A stretch of DNA of 64,000 bases, taken from assembly GCF_029961155.1 (NCBI RefSeq), contig NZ_JASBRH010000015.1:1-64000 (forward strand). Direction: 5' to 3'. The notes below the pieces were generated by a model. It had not been told where the DNA came from. It saw only the letters and a program-made list of their open reading frames with translations, and searched no databases. This document shows, in pieces, positions 38,824 to 47,929 of this stretch (position 1 is the stretch's first letter; each line of letters starts with the position of its first letter). The DNA is from Pontibacterium granulatum. Its GTDB lineage: Bacteria > Pseudomonadota > Gammaproteobacteria > Pseudomonadales > Balneatricaceae. A program made the translations under genes and the position numbers.

Positions 38824-39092
38824 CTTCAAGCTCCCTCTCGATTCAATTTGGTCATCCTGACCACCATTCGCATCAGCTACATTAACCCCATAAACATCAT
38901 TGATTTATATAGAGATTATGGATATTTCTAGCGCTACCATGACTCAGATCACGCACGGCTTTGGCACAGTGTCAATTAATTGCGGGATTAGCCACAGATA
39001 CAATAATTCTGTAACAGAATCCTGTTCGCGCTTCGATAGAATACCGCCGCATAACAAAGTATCACCCAATATAAGATCATCTGAGGTTAATG

Positions 39093-39365
39093 ATGAAGTT
39101 CAAAAAGCAGGATAAGGAATTCGTGATCGGCTGGATTGAGCGACAGTTCAAGAAGAATCCAACGTTCCCGATTAGCTGCGTTGACGGTGATAAAAATAAT
39201 AAGAACTCTGTCTCAAAAGAGCACTTGAAGGCGTATAAAGCCTGGAACAATACCAGCCACAAGCGATCTGAAGTCGAAGCTTGGATCAACAAATGGCTGC
39301 ATGAAACGGAGATTTGCGAACTCGAGCAACAACTCGAAAAGCTAGAAACGCAGAAAAAAGACTGA
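39093..39365 (+). CDS. Small charged hypothetical protein
   Basis: A 90-residue cytoplasmic protein rich in Lys and Glu, ending in a coiled-coil-like helix (LEQQLEKLETQKK). GAGG lies 6 nt before the second ATG (39093), which is preferred to the ATG at 39090. No known domain is recognised. It is a single gene whose frame fills the space before the convergent M23 peptidase gene. Confidence 0.65.
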   Translation: MKFKKQDKEFVIGWIERQFKKNPTFPISCVDGDKNNKNSVSKEHLKAYKAWNNTSHKRSEVEAWINKWLHETEICELEQQLEKLETQKKD

Positions 39366-39456
39366 CCCTACATATCTCGCAGCAGGATGGCTCCGCCTCC
39401 TGCTGCGCCACCCTCACCTTTTACTCTACAAAATCCCTGCTCACGCTTATTACTGG

Positions 39457-40842
39457 TCAACCGGCGTCACGCTGCGCCTGCTGCCGCTCGCCCTGTTGCG
39501 CCTTTGCATAGGATTCCATCCTTGCGGATAAAGATTTCACCATGGACTTAAACTTCTTGCGATGTTTCGAGGCAATGGTTTTCACCTCCGGAATTTTTGC
39601 CTTCATGGCATTCACCGGGCGGTTATTGATATGGAATTCATAGTGCAGATGCGGTCCGGTAGAACGTCCACTGTTGCCACTCAGCGCAATTTTCTGACCA
39701 CGAGACACCTTCTGTCCTTTACGAACATAGGCTTTTTTAAGATGCAGATAGCGAGTTCGGTATTTTGCTCCATGTTGAATCTGAATATAGAGCCCTGCGT
39801 AACGGTGTTGGATCACACGGGTCACCACGCCGTCTCCCGCAGCCAATACCGGCGTACCCATTGGCGTTGCAAAGTCGGTCCCGTTGTGTGGGCGAATCGC
39901 TTTAGTCACCGGGTGTCGACGACGTGGATTGTAGTTTGAACTTATACGATAACGTTTTTGGAGTGGTATACGCTGGAACGCTTTTTCGAGGCTGCGCCCC
40001 TTTTCATCGAAGAAGTTACCGTCGAAGTTGTAGATCTCCAACGTACGGCGTTTACCCAGATAACGGAAACCCTCAATTTTACTTTCGCCGGTGTACTGCC
40101 CCTTCACGTACTGACGCGAGATGATTAGCTGAAATTGGTCTCCGGCACGAAGATCCTTGCGAAAGTTCATCCGGGTTTTCAGCACATTTGACACGGTATA
40201 CGCCTCGGCCAGGCTGGTCCCCGCAGTCTGCATCGAGAGGTGCAGATTCCCCTGCACCGTACCCACGAACACTTCACTGCGATGTTGCCCTTTCTCGATA
40301 TGCTCGACGAATTCGAAGTCATCCTTCTTACCGCGCGTAAAATCCACCATGTAGGTCAGGCCCGAACGAAAAGTAAAACGCGTCAGGCGTTCTTTCTCAT
40401 CAAACTGAAATTCGAGTTTATGGCCCGGCTGAATCGTATCAAGCGCCAATACGTTCACATCCGCTTCCAACAGCTGGTAGAGCGTAGTCTGAGGGACCCC
40501 CAGATTCTCAAAGATCTTGCTGAGGGTATCGCCTTTTTCCACGACGTAGTAAAGATGTCCTTTCGGTTCGTCATCATCGCTTTTCTCTGCCGAAAAGCCG
40601 GGAAACTCCGGATCATCTAACGACAAAGGAAGGGAGACACGGGTCATGCCAGGCGGGGCTTGGTTACCGGACGGCAACACCAGAGCCATCAGCATCATCG
40701 CCAGGGTGACAACAATTACAGTACGCTGGACACGCGAAAGGTGCCCATACAGTCTCTTCAGACCCTCGAAGGCTGTGTTTATCAAACTCAAAACAGATAC
40801 CAGTAAACCACTGGCAGCGATATGGCCTCCTTGTGAGGCCAA
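39457..40842 (-). CDS. M23 murein DD-endopeptidase, MepM-like
   Basis: A 461-residue inner-membrane-anchored cell-wall hydrolase. A helix near 40-57 is followed by a LysM/OapA-type domain (YYVVEKGDTLSKIFENLGV), a beta-rich linker and an M23 domain with zinc ligands in RPHNGTDFATP and HLHYEFH. MepM-type enzymes cleave crosslinks to allow wall growth. The start is uncertain: the frame opens with TTG 40842 without a ribosome binding site, while a strong AAGGAGG at 40826-40832 has no ATG, GTG or TTG in this frame at suitable distance. Confidence 0.9.
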   Translation of the reverse strand: MASQGGHIAASGLLVSVLSLINTAFEGLKRLYGHLSRVQRTVIVVTLAMMLMALVLPSGNQAPPGMTRVSLPLSLDDPEFPGFSAEKSDDDEPKGHLYYVVEKGDTLSKIFENLGVPQTTLYQLLEADVNVLALDTIQPGHKLEFQFDEKERLTRFTFRSGLTYMVDFTRGKKDDFEFVEHIEKGQHRSEVFVGTVQGNLHLSMQTAGTSLAEAYTVSNVLKTRMNFRKDLRAGDQFQLIISRQYVKGQYTGESKIEGFRYLGKRRTLEIYNFDGNFFDEKGRSLEKAFQRIPLQKRYRISSNYNPRRRHPVTKAIRPHNGTDFATPMGTPVLAAGDGVVTRVIQHRYAGLYIQIQHGAKYRTRYLHLKKAYVRKGQKVSRGQKIALSGNSGRSTGPHLHYEFHINNRPVNAMKAKIPEVKTIASKHRKKFKSMVKSLSARMESYAKAQQGERQQAQRDAG

Positions 40843-41072
40843 GACGACACCGCTGCACGCTTAAAATCATTCAAAAAGAGGGGGCACAATTTAACCTGAC
40901 AACATCGTAAAGTCAGGCGCTGAATAGAAAATGAAGCCGAAACAAAATGTGAATACCGTCGCTCCCTCGCTCCCCTTCCCCATTTATATCACCCTCAAAG
41001 ATAAAGGGTAATCATCAGAAACCGTTTTTTGGATTCAGTTCCACAGCCTGTCTGACAGCGCTCAATAATACG

Positions 41073-41732
41073 TTAGTCAGCCTTATCATTAGGCGGTACA
41101 ACGCTTGAGATGTCAGCCGAATCATCTGTTTCACAGGCGCGTGGAGCACCGCCACGTCTTAATGCTGTACGAAAGCGATGCTGCTTCTGCTGAAACTCCT
41201 GAGCCGCACCATAAGGCACGAAATACAAGTAACGTTCATGGGGATCAGCAAGCTTGCGGGCATGTTTGATCGGGCACCAATACTGCTCCGTGCGTGAAGA
41301 GATCTCCCGCGCATAACTGATCACCCCATTGGCATAAGCACAGTAAATACAGTTCAGCTTTTGGATAGAATTGAGATACCCCAGATGATGACGATCAAAG
41401 ACAAAGTACTCGGAGCGATCCACACGGGGGATGCGGTACAAACGAAAACAGATCTGCTGGTATACCGTAAGGCCCAGATCAAACAGTGCAATCGGCACGA
41501 TCATGCCATAGATAAAGGGCGCGGACAGCACATTGCGTAACTGGCTGGCCCTGAGCCAGGCAAACACGTTTTGCCTTAACTCTTTATGCGTGCGCCGTAA
41601 CCGCTCTTCAAATTCAACCCGAGTGCCTTCCACCTTATAGAGAAATTCCTGCTCCTGCTCTTTCAGCACGGCCTGCAATTCCTGGCGCAGGCTCTCAATT
41701 TGCTGCACCAGTTGCTCGATACGATCATTCAT
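41073..41732 (-). CDS. Conserved membrane protein with cysteine motif, unknown function
   Basis: A 219-residue protein. Residues 1-60 form a charged coiled coil (MNDRIEQLVQQIESLRQE), and a hydrophobic segment (APFIYGMIVPIALFDLGLTVYQ, about 22 residues) follows near 75-95. The C-terminal half carries NCIYCAYANGVISYAREI and YWCPIKHARK, a CxxC plus a third cysteine that could bind a metal. ATG 41732 gives this architecture; the longer frame adds 36 basic residues. I recognise it only as a conserved hypothetical. It is divergent from chrA. Confidence 0.7.
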   Translation of the reverse strand: MNDRIEQLVQQIESLRQELQAVLKEQEQEFLYKVEGTRVEFEERLRRTHKELRQNVFAWLRASQLRNVLSAPFIYGMIVPIALFDLGLTVYQQICFRLYRIPRVDRSEYFVFDRHHLGYLNSIQKLNCIYCAYANGVISYAREISSRTEQYWCPIKHARKLADPHERYLYFVPYGAAQEFQQKQHRFRTALRRGGAPRACETDDSADISSVVPPNDKAD

Positions 41733-41886
41733 CGATCTATACCTGTATGCCTTTCGGTACTTTGAACCTAGTCGCTCTACCCTGAAAAAACCAGTTCTAC
41801 CAACTACTTGCCCCCAGCCACGAACTATCTGCTGCAACATTTGTCTGCTATCTACCGTGACAACACCAATTGATCAGGAAGAACGG

Positions 41887-43041
41887 ATGAAACCGTCGGT
41901 GCTATTGGAAATATTTCTGCGCTTTTTAGGGCTGGGTTGTATCTGCTTCGGCGGTCCCGCCGCGCATATAGGATACTTCCGCAACTACTTTGTGGAAAAA
42001 CATCGTTGGCTGGACGAACAGCACTATACCGGTCTGGTCGCACTGAGCCAGTTCCTGCCAGGGCCGGGTTCCAGCCAGGTAGGATTCGCCATTGGTATGA
42101 ATCGGGCAGGCATCCCTGGTGGTGTCGCCGCGTTTTTGGGCTTTACTCTTCCCTCGTTTTTGCTGCTCTACCTAATTGCAACCAGTACGGCCCAGTTCGC
42201 GGACAACAACATCATGCAGGGCGTTATCCACGGCCTTAAATTGCTGGCGGTTGTGGTGGTCGCCGATGCGACTTACGGGATGTTCAGCAACTTCTGTAAA
42301 CAGCGCTGGAGCCTCTGTGTGGCAATCGCCACCGCCATGTCACTGCTGATTTTCCCGGGCATTGGCACCCAGTTGATCGTTCTGCTGAGCGCTGCCGCGA
42401 TCGGTTCCTTGCTCGGCAAGACCAACACCCAGGCATCGCTGACGCTGAAGAAGCCGGGTCTTATATCGGGAGGCCTGTTCGCGGCCCTGGCACTGCTGCC
42501 ACTCCTATTGATTGATCAACCACTGATCGCGCTGTTCCATGATTTCTTCGCAGCGGGCAGTCTGGTGTTTGGTGGTGGCCATGTAGTCCTTCCACTTCTG
42601 CAGGACCTGGTGGGCGACAGCATGAGCACTGACCGTTTCCTGCTCGGATATGCCGCGGCACAGGCAGTTCCTGGCCCGATGTTTACCCTAGCCAGTTTTC
42701 TGGGTGCCGAACTATATGCCGATATGCCGCTGATAGGAGCTCTACTGGCCACACTTGCCGTCTTCCTACCCGGCTTTCTGCTGCTTATCGCGTTTCATGA
42801 TAGCTGGCAGAGCCTTAGCAACCGTCCGCGTATCGCAGCGGGTATACAGGGCATTAACGCAGCCGTTGTCGGCCTGTTGCTAGCCGCCCTTTATCAACCT
42901 GTGTTCAGTAGCGCCATAAACAACGGTACCGACTTTGCCCTGGTGTTGGCGGGTTTGCTACTGCTTCGCGGAATGAAACTCAGCATTATACTGCTGGTTA
43001 TTTTTTATATTGCTACCGGCGCATTCCTGCTTCGAATATAA
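41887..43041 (+). CDS. chrA: Chromate transporter ChrA (long form)
   Basis: A 384-residue inner-membrane protein of the CHR family, with two homologous halves. The first contains FGGPAAHIGYFRNYFVEK and QFLPGPGSSQVGFAIG; the second contains FGGGHVVLPLL and AAQAVPGPMFTLA. Family members export chromate by exchange or proton coupling, though the physiological anion may differ. ATG 41887 with AGGAAG upstream is preferred to GTG 41857. No chrB regulator is adjacent. Confidence 0.92.
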   Translation: MKPSVLLEIFLRFLGLGCICFGGPAAHIGYFRNYFVEKHRWLDEQHYTGLVALSQFLPGPGSSQVGFAIGMNRAGIPGGVAAFLGFTLPSFLLLYLIATSTAQFADNNIMQGVIHGLKLLAVVVVADATYGMFSNFCKQRWSLCVAIATAMSLLIFPGIGTQLIVLLSAAAIGSLLGKTNTQASLTLKKPGLISGGLFAALALLPLLLIDQPLIALFHDFFAAGSLVFGGGHVVLPLLQDLVGDSMSTDRFLLGYAAAQAVPGPMFTLASFLGAELYADMPLIGALLATLAVFLPGFLLLIAFHDSWQSLSNRPRIAAGIQGINAAVVGLLLAALYQPVFSSAINNGTDFALVLAGLLLLRGMKLSIILLVIFYIATGAFLLRI

Positions 43042-43100
43042 ACTTGCTGTAAGCACTAGAAATATTGGATGATGGAACCAACATCGATGGAGGACTCTCA

Positions 43101-43322
43101 ATGAGCGAAAAAGGAAGCGCAGGCAACGTCATCGCAGCGCTATGTAACGTATTTATCCCCGGATTGGGCCATCTTGTGCAGGGCCGCATCCTGCTGGCAC
43201 TTCTGTTCTTCGCCGTAACAGCTGTAGGCTATGCAACCTATTTCCTGATTTTCCCTGCGGTTATCGCTGCGGTATTCCACTTGATCAGCATTATCAGTGC
43301 AGCTCGATACAAAGGCGATTGA
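43101..43322 (+). CDS. Small two-helix membrane protein
   Basis: A 73-residue protein with NVFIPGLGHLVQGR, a TM2-domain-like turn motif, then two closely spaced hydrophobic helices. GGAGG lies 7 nt before ATG 43101, so the frame's 12-codon upstream extension is rejected. It follows chrA by 59 nt. Function is unknown. Confidence 0.75.
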   Translation: MSEKGSAGNVIAALCNVFIPGLGHLVQGRILLALLFFAVTAVGYATYFLIFPAVIAAVFHLISIISAARYKGD

Positions 43323-43471
43323 TAAGCCCTCCCCTGTGCGCTGAAAGTATCCCCACCTTCAGCGCAAACTGACAATCCACGATATTTACGCGCCGCGCTC
43401 TGGTACACTAACCTGCTCTTAAACCCGCAGCTTACGCCGCGTGTATCGTTCCCATTCTTTTGAGTTTATCT

Positions 43472-44740
43472 ATGTCTGCCGCATCACCTGCTTCGTTCAC
43501 ATCTTTGGGTCTGTCCGAGTTTTTACTATCTACCCTCACTGAACTGGGATACGAGCAACCAACCCCCGTGCAAACACAAGCGATTCCTGTGGTACTCAGA
43601 GGCGGTGACGTCGTAGCAGCGGCACAGACCGGCTCTGGCAAGACGGCGGCGTTCTCTCTGCCGCTACTGCAGACAATCAGCACGAATCCGACATCGTCTA
43701 GGCGTGCGGTTCGCGCTCTGGTCCTGGTACCAACCCGCGAGCTGGCGATGCAGGTGGGTGATGCAATCCGTGCCTATGCGCAGAATCTGCCAGAAGCAGT
43801 AAAAGTCGTGACTGTATTTGGTGGTGTATCGATTAATCCACAAATGCTGTCGCTACGGGGCAGTGCGGATATCCTCGTGGCAACACCCGGGCGGTTACTG
43901 GACCTGGCGGATAAGAACGCGGTAAGCCTGACATCGTTAGAAACACTGGTACTGGACGAAGCCGACCGCATGCTGGACCTGGGTTTCGCCGATGAGCTTG
44001 AGGCAGTATTAAAGCTGCTGCCAAACAAACGTCAAAACCTTCTTTTCTCGGCAACCTTCCCCGAAGGGGTAAAAGAGCTAACCCGAAACTTGCTGCACAA
44101 TCCAACCGAGATCGAAGTAAAGGTTGAATCCAGCATTCCGGAGCAGGTTCAACAGCGAGCGATCGAAGTGGATCGAGATAAACGCACCTCCCTGCTGAAG
44201 CACCTGATCAAGGAAGAGGGCTGGTCACGCGTAATCGTTTTTGTTGCCAGCAAACGCGGGGTAAACAACGTTACCATGAAGCTTTCTCGTGCGGGCATCA
44301 AAGCGGAAGCACTGCACGGTGACCTGACTCAAACCGCACGTAAAGAAGCGCTGGCCAACTTTAAAGCCAAAAAATTTAAGGTACTGGTTGCGACGGACCT
44401 GGCTGCCAGGGGTATCGATATCGCGAACCTGCCTTGCGTGGTGAACTATGACCTGCCACGCTCACCTGCGGACTATGTGCATCGCATCGGGCGTACCGGT
44501 CGTGCCGGTGAATCCGGTGTCGCGCTGTCGTTTATCGATCACGAAAACGATGCCCACTTTAAACTGATCGAAAAACGCACCCGTCAACAACTTCCACGTG
44601 AGGAAGTCAAAGGCTTCGAGCGCTCGCCATACGCACCGGTTGAGCTGCTGGATAAACCCAAAGGACCGGTTAAAGGTAAACGTAAGAGTAAGAAAGACAA
44701 ACTGCGCGAAGCCGCGGCAAAAGAACAGCAAGGGAAATAA
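43472..44740 (+). CDS. DEAD-box ATP-dependent RNA helicase, RhlE-like
   Basis: A 422-residue helicase with all core motifs: the Q motif (TPVQTQAIP), Walker A AQTGSGKT, PTRELA, TPGRL, DEAD, SAT, ATDLAARGIDI and HRIGRTGRAG. The C-terminus is short and basic (KGKRKSKKDK), as in RhlE-type proteins that act in ribosome assembly or RNA decay. ATG 43472 is chosen over a TTG 12 nt upstream. Confidence 0.94.
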   Translation: MSAASPASFTSLGLSEFLLSTLTELGYEQPTPVQTQAIPVVLRGGDVVAAAQTGSGKTAAFSLPLLQTISTNPTSSRRAVRALVLVPTRELAMQVGDAIRAYAQNLPEAVKVVTVFGGVSINPQMLSLRGSADILVATPGRLLDLADKNAVSLTSLETLVLDEADRMLDLGFADELEAVLKLLPNKRQNLLFSATFPEGVKELTRNLLHNPTEIEVKVESSIPEQVQQRAIEVDRDKRTSLLKHLIKEEGWSRVIVFVASKRGVNNVTMKLSRAGIKAEALHGDLTQTARKEALANFKAKKFKVLVATDLAARGIDIANLPCVVNYDLPRSPADYVHRIGRTGRAGESGVALSFIDHENDAHFKLIEKRTRQQLPREEVKGFERSPYAPVELLDKPKGPVKGKRKSKKDKLREAAAKEQQGK

Positions 44741-44785
44741 GCTCAGCGGTACACGCAACATTCCAGTTGCTAGCGCCCTCTGCAA

Positions 44786-45355
44786 CTAGATCTGCTTAAC
44801 CATCAAGACTGCATCCCCAGCGTAATGAATCAGCGGATGGGGATGTACTGGTGCCCGATCCACTTCCTTGTATCCGTAGCGCTCATACAGCGCCTTTGCA
44901 CCGCTATTCTCTTCAAAAACGATCAGGCTAAGCACAGAGAACCCTTTCTCTCGCGCATGCCTTTCCGCTAACGCCAGCAGCCGTGTTCCTATTCCTAGCC
45001 CACGGTACTCTGGAAGCAACGCCATACCGCAGATGTAATAACTGTTATCGACCTCAAGCTTCGAGTACGGGGCGAGCACTGGATCCTCTTCCACATAGGC
45101 GGGATCAACCTGCATCGGAAATGCCACCAACATCCCAACAACCTCACTATCGCTGACAACAACCGAGCAATTGCGGTAACTGAAGTTTGTGTCTTCCCGC
45201 TCATAACGGTGCTGCCCTACAGCCAGGATATCTTCGCCAGGTTCTGCAAGTTGGGTCCAAATATAATCGGCAACGCCGTCAGATGAAATACTGTATAAAC
45301 GGGCAATGGCCGCACAATCAGACTTAACAGCGGGACGGATGGTGGAGCTCAGCAT
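44786..45355 (-). CDS. GNAT family N-acetyltransferase
   Basis: A 189-residue acetyltransferase with the acetyl-CoA pyrophosphate-binding segment LLPEYRGLGIGTRLL and the final EENSGAKALYERYGYKEV. The substrate is unknown. A GGGGG-rich ribosome binding site precedes the ATG. It is convergent with the helicase gene, with 45 nt between stops. Confidence 0.9.
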   Translation of the reverse strand: MLSSTIRPAVKSDCAAIARLYSISSDGVADYIWTQLAEPGEDILAVGQHRYEREDTNFSYRNCSVVVSDSEVVGMLVAFPMQVDPAYVEEDPVLAPYSKLEVDNSYYICGMALLPEYRGLGIGTRLLALAERHAREKGFSVLSLIVFEENSGAKALYERYGYKEVDRAPVHPHPLIHYAGDAVLMVKQI

Positions 45356-45955
45356 GATGCTTCCCCCTCAAGTTGGCTTAGGAAAGATGGGTAACCAAAT
45401 ACCCCCCTACAATGAGCATAGCGGAAGGAAACGACAACGTCGGGAAGCGCAGAAAAAGGGCAGAACCCCGAACCTATGTATACGCACGGCTCGGAACGGG
45501 ACACCATTAACTGAAGGCACCTTCAGCCAAGATAAACTGAAAACGCCTGGGGAGGTTAGTAGCCCCACCCATGATAAACGCTCGGGATCTCTCTCGATTT
45601 AATAACGCCCCAGCCACTCACTGCTCCAGATAGCCCGTGCTGGGATTATGGAAACAACCGCAAATCAACACCAATATTGTATCGCCTTCCCCACAACCGG
45701 CATGAAAGCGATCTGTAAAGATTTGATAGTCAGGTTAGGCGAAATTCAACAAATTTAGAACGGCCTCCACCTAAATAGCAATCCCATTAAAACCAGGCAG
45801 TTTATTTGTTTCTTGGCCACTCCAATGTCCGCGATCCCCCCTTAAAAAACGCCAACGTCTCATAAAACCATACAAATTGTGGTTATAATTTTTAGTTACT
45901 TCCTCGCCTAGCATGTAATGTTTATAGGCTATACTTACTGTTCATCTAAAGCTCA
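45356..45955. other. 600-nt intergenic region without a supported gene
   Basis: The left half is GC-balanced and the right half AT-rich. Short frames exist but lack ribosome binding sites and protein-like composition. TATAAT occurs at 45884-45889 on the plus strand with no convincing -35, and could serve the downstream cyclase. I see no riboswitch consensus, including c-di-GMP (GEMM) types. Confidence 0.6.
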
Positions 45956-47755
45956 ATGCTGAATGGATTCCAAATGACAAGGAAATCACTTTCTAATTTC
46001 TATTCGCCGTCATTTTTATTTAGATTGATTGGAACACTCCTCATCTGCGTGTCGCTGTATGCCGTTTTCGGATGGCTTACGGATACGCCACCCTCACTCT
46101 TTCTGCCACACGCGCCCACTATGAAGATGAATACAGCACTTGGCGTTGCATTGTGTGGCTCAGCGCTTTTAGTGTTTAACACAAGAGTCTTCGGCATTAG
46201 AGCAGAGCTTTTTCCAGCTCTCTCCCTTATCGCCATTTCCACACTGACCTTGTGCCAATACTATTTAAATTTGGATCTCCATATTGACAACATATTCATC
46301 GAAGATAGCTTTTCAACTAAGCTGCCAGGGAGGCCATCCGAAGCAACAGCAGTCACTCTGCTGTTTGCGGGTCTTTGCATCACCCTATACTCTTTCCGTA
46401 TTTGTACCAAAGCTCTGCACTGTGACCTTCCTATTTTAGTCGGTCTATTTATTCCGCTTTTAGGCGTGTCGAGCTACATATATGGTTATGAAAGCATAGC
46501 GACCTTTACTTTTATTGAATCAATGTCTTTGCCCACCGCCTTGAGCCTGTCGGTTTTTTTTATCGGTTTTTCACTCACTCAGCGGGAAAGCCTACTTCAC
46601 AGTTACTTCAACAATAGCTCCCTGACGTTTCGTGAACTTCGCAGGCTATCTTTCCCTGTGATCATTTTCCCAATTGCAGTGGGTTGGATCGCCCTATACT
46701 TCATTCGTGAACAAAACGTAGCACCTGAACTGGGGATCGCATCAATGGCCGCAATATGCAGCATTGTGGCCGTCATCGGCTTGCTATGGAACTCATTCAA
46801 AGAATCCAAGTGGCAGGGTCAGTTTGCCGCTGAGCAGAAAGCTAAGTTGCTGGCTCAAACAGAACTTGCGTTTGCCCTGGAAACATCAATGGGCGCTGTA
46901 TTGCTCTTCTCCTCTCGAGGTGATGTCGTCGCTGCAAATAGTGGCGCCAGTCGTATTTTCGGCTGGGAAATAAACGAAATGAAGGACATGAACCTTCAGC
47001 ACTTTATCCCTCCCCGATTACGTGATGCTCATGCCGGTCACGTCAAGTCTTTCAGGCAGGGGGAAAAACAAAAGCAGGTCAACGATAACTTGTTAAACAT
47101 GGTGGGCTATCACAAGTCAGGAAAAGAAATACCGATTCTGGTGAGCATTAACAAACAGTTGATCGACGGTGAAATGATGTTTGGCGCCGTCATAATGGAT
47201 GCGACCGGTATTTCAGATCAACTAACGCGCTTCAAGACCCAAGCAGAAAAAGATTACTTAACTGATATAGCCAACCGACACGGACTGGACGCATACATCG
47301 ACAGCCTTCAGCAAGAGCGGTCCGGACAGCTGATGTCCCTCCTGGTGGTCGATATTGACTACTTCAAACGCGTAAACGACACCTACGGCCATGCAGTAGG
47401 AGACAAACTTCTACAAAGTTTTGTCGTGCGGATTAAAAGCACACTGCGCTTTCACGACAAACTATTCCGGCTCGGAGGCGAGGAATTCCTCGTTGTTTCA
47501 AAACGAACGTATTCAGATGGCGCAATTACATTAGCGAACCGTATTCGCACAGCAATCGCATCGACCCCTTTCGCCTGCCACGACAACACACTGTCGATTA
47601 CATGCAGCATCGGAGTGTCTGATATTCGCGTAGGCAAAGATGACTTTACGGAACAACTGCGTAAAGCAGACGAAGCGCTGTACATTGCCAAGCGAGAAGG
47701 CAGGAATTGTGTTCGCCGCTGTGACGAACAGACGGAAATAGAGACGGCACTTTAA
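45956..47755 (+). CDS. Membrane diguanylate cyclase, multi-TM-PAS-GGEEF
   Basis: A 599-residue predicted c-di-GMP synthase. About eight transmembrane helices occupy residues 20-290. A PAS domain (about 300-420, with VVAANSGASRIFGW) and a GGDEF domain (about 430-590) follow. The active loop is LGGEEF, and RFHD five residues earlier forms an I-site. The signal sensed by the membrane domain is unknown. ATG 45974 is an alternative start. Confidence 0.92.
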   Translation: MLNGFQMTRKSLSNFYSPSFLFRLIGTLLICVSLYAVFGWLTDTPPSLFLPHAPTMKMNTALGVALCGSALLVFNTRVFGIRAELFPALSLIAISTLTLCQYYLNLDLHIDNIFIEDSFSTKLPGRPSEATAVTLLFAGLCITLYSFRICTKALHCDLPILVGLFIPLLGVSSYIYGYESIATFTFIESMSLPTALSLSVFFIGFSLTQRESLLHSYFNNSSLTFRELRRLSFPVIIFPIAVGWIALYFIREQNVAPELGIASMAAICSIVAVIGLLWNSFKESKWQGQFAAEQKAKLLAQTELAFALETSMGAVLLFSSRGDVVAANSGASRIFGWEINEMKDMNLQHFIPPRLRDAHAGHVKSFRQGEKQKQVNDNLLNMVGYHKSGKEIPILVSINKQLIDGEMMFGAVIMDATGISDQLTRFKTQAEKDYLTDIANRHGLDAYIDSLQQERSGQLMSLLVVDIDYFKRVNDTYGHAVGDKLLQSFVVRIKSTLRFHDKLFRLGGEEFLVVSKRTYSDGAITLANRIRTAIASTPFACHDNTLSITCSIGVSDIRVGKDDFTEQLRKADEALYIAKREGRNCVRRCDEQTEIETAL

Positions 47756-47759
47756 AGTC

Positions 47760-47787
47760 AAAAAAAGCGGAGGCCCGAACCTCCGCT
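47760..47787 (-). terminator. Intrinsic terminator, minus strand
   Basis: AGCGGAGG and CCTCCGCT form an 8-bp stem with a 6-nt loop. A T-run occurs only on the minus strand. It lies about 140 nt past the aminotransferase stop. Confidence 0.85.
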
Positions 47788-47905
47788 AAAACGCGGTTCC
47801 GACAGGATTAACCACGGAGTGAGGACGTCATCAGCCAAGAGAAACGGATGACGCCTGAGGAGGAGATCCCGTCACAGCCCCTATGCTTTATGTGACGGGA
47901 TTCCA
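47760..47905 (-). ncRNA. Candidate small RNA or structured 3' region
   Basis: Minus-strand region with three stem-loops: ATCCCGTCACA/TGTGACGGGAT (47866-47876 with 47891-47901), CGTCATC/GATGACG (47825-47831 with 47847-47853) and the terminator stem at 47766-47787 followed by seven T. The block ACCGCGTTTTA just before the terminator is shared with 60278-60370. It could be an independent small RNA or the 3' UTR of the aminotransferase gene. Confidence 0.3.
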
Positions 47906-47929
47906 GGGTCCTTCAAAAAACGAACGCGC

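Noticed and set aside
45306-45602. A 98-codon plus-strand frame in the gap before the second cyclase
   Set aside because: It begins inside the acetyltransferase gene on the other strand, has no ribosome binding site and a polar, low-order composition.
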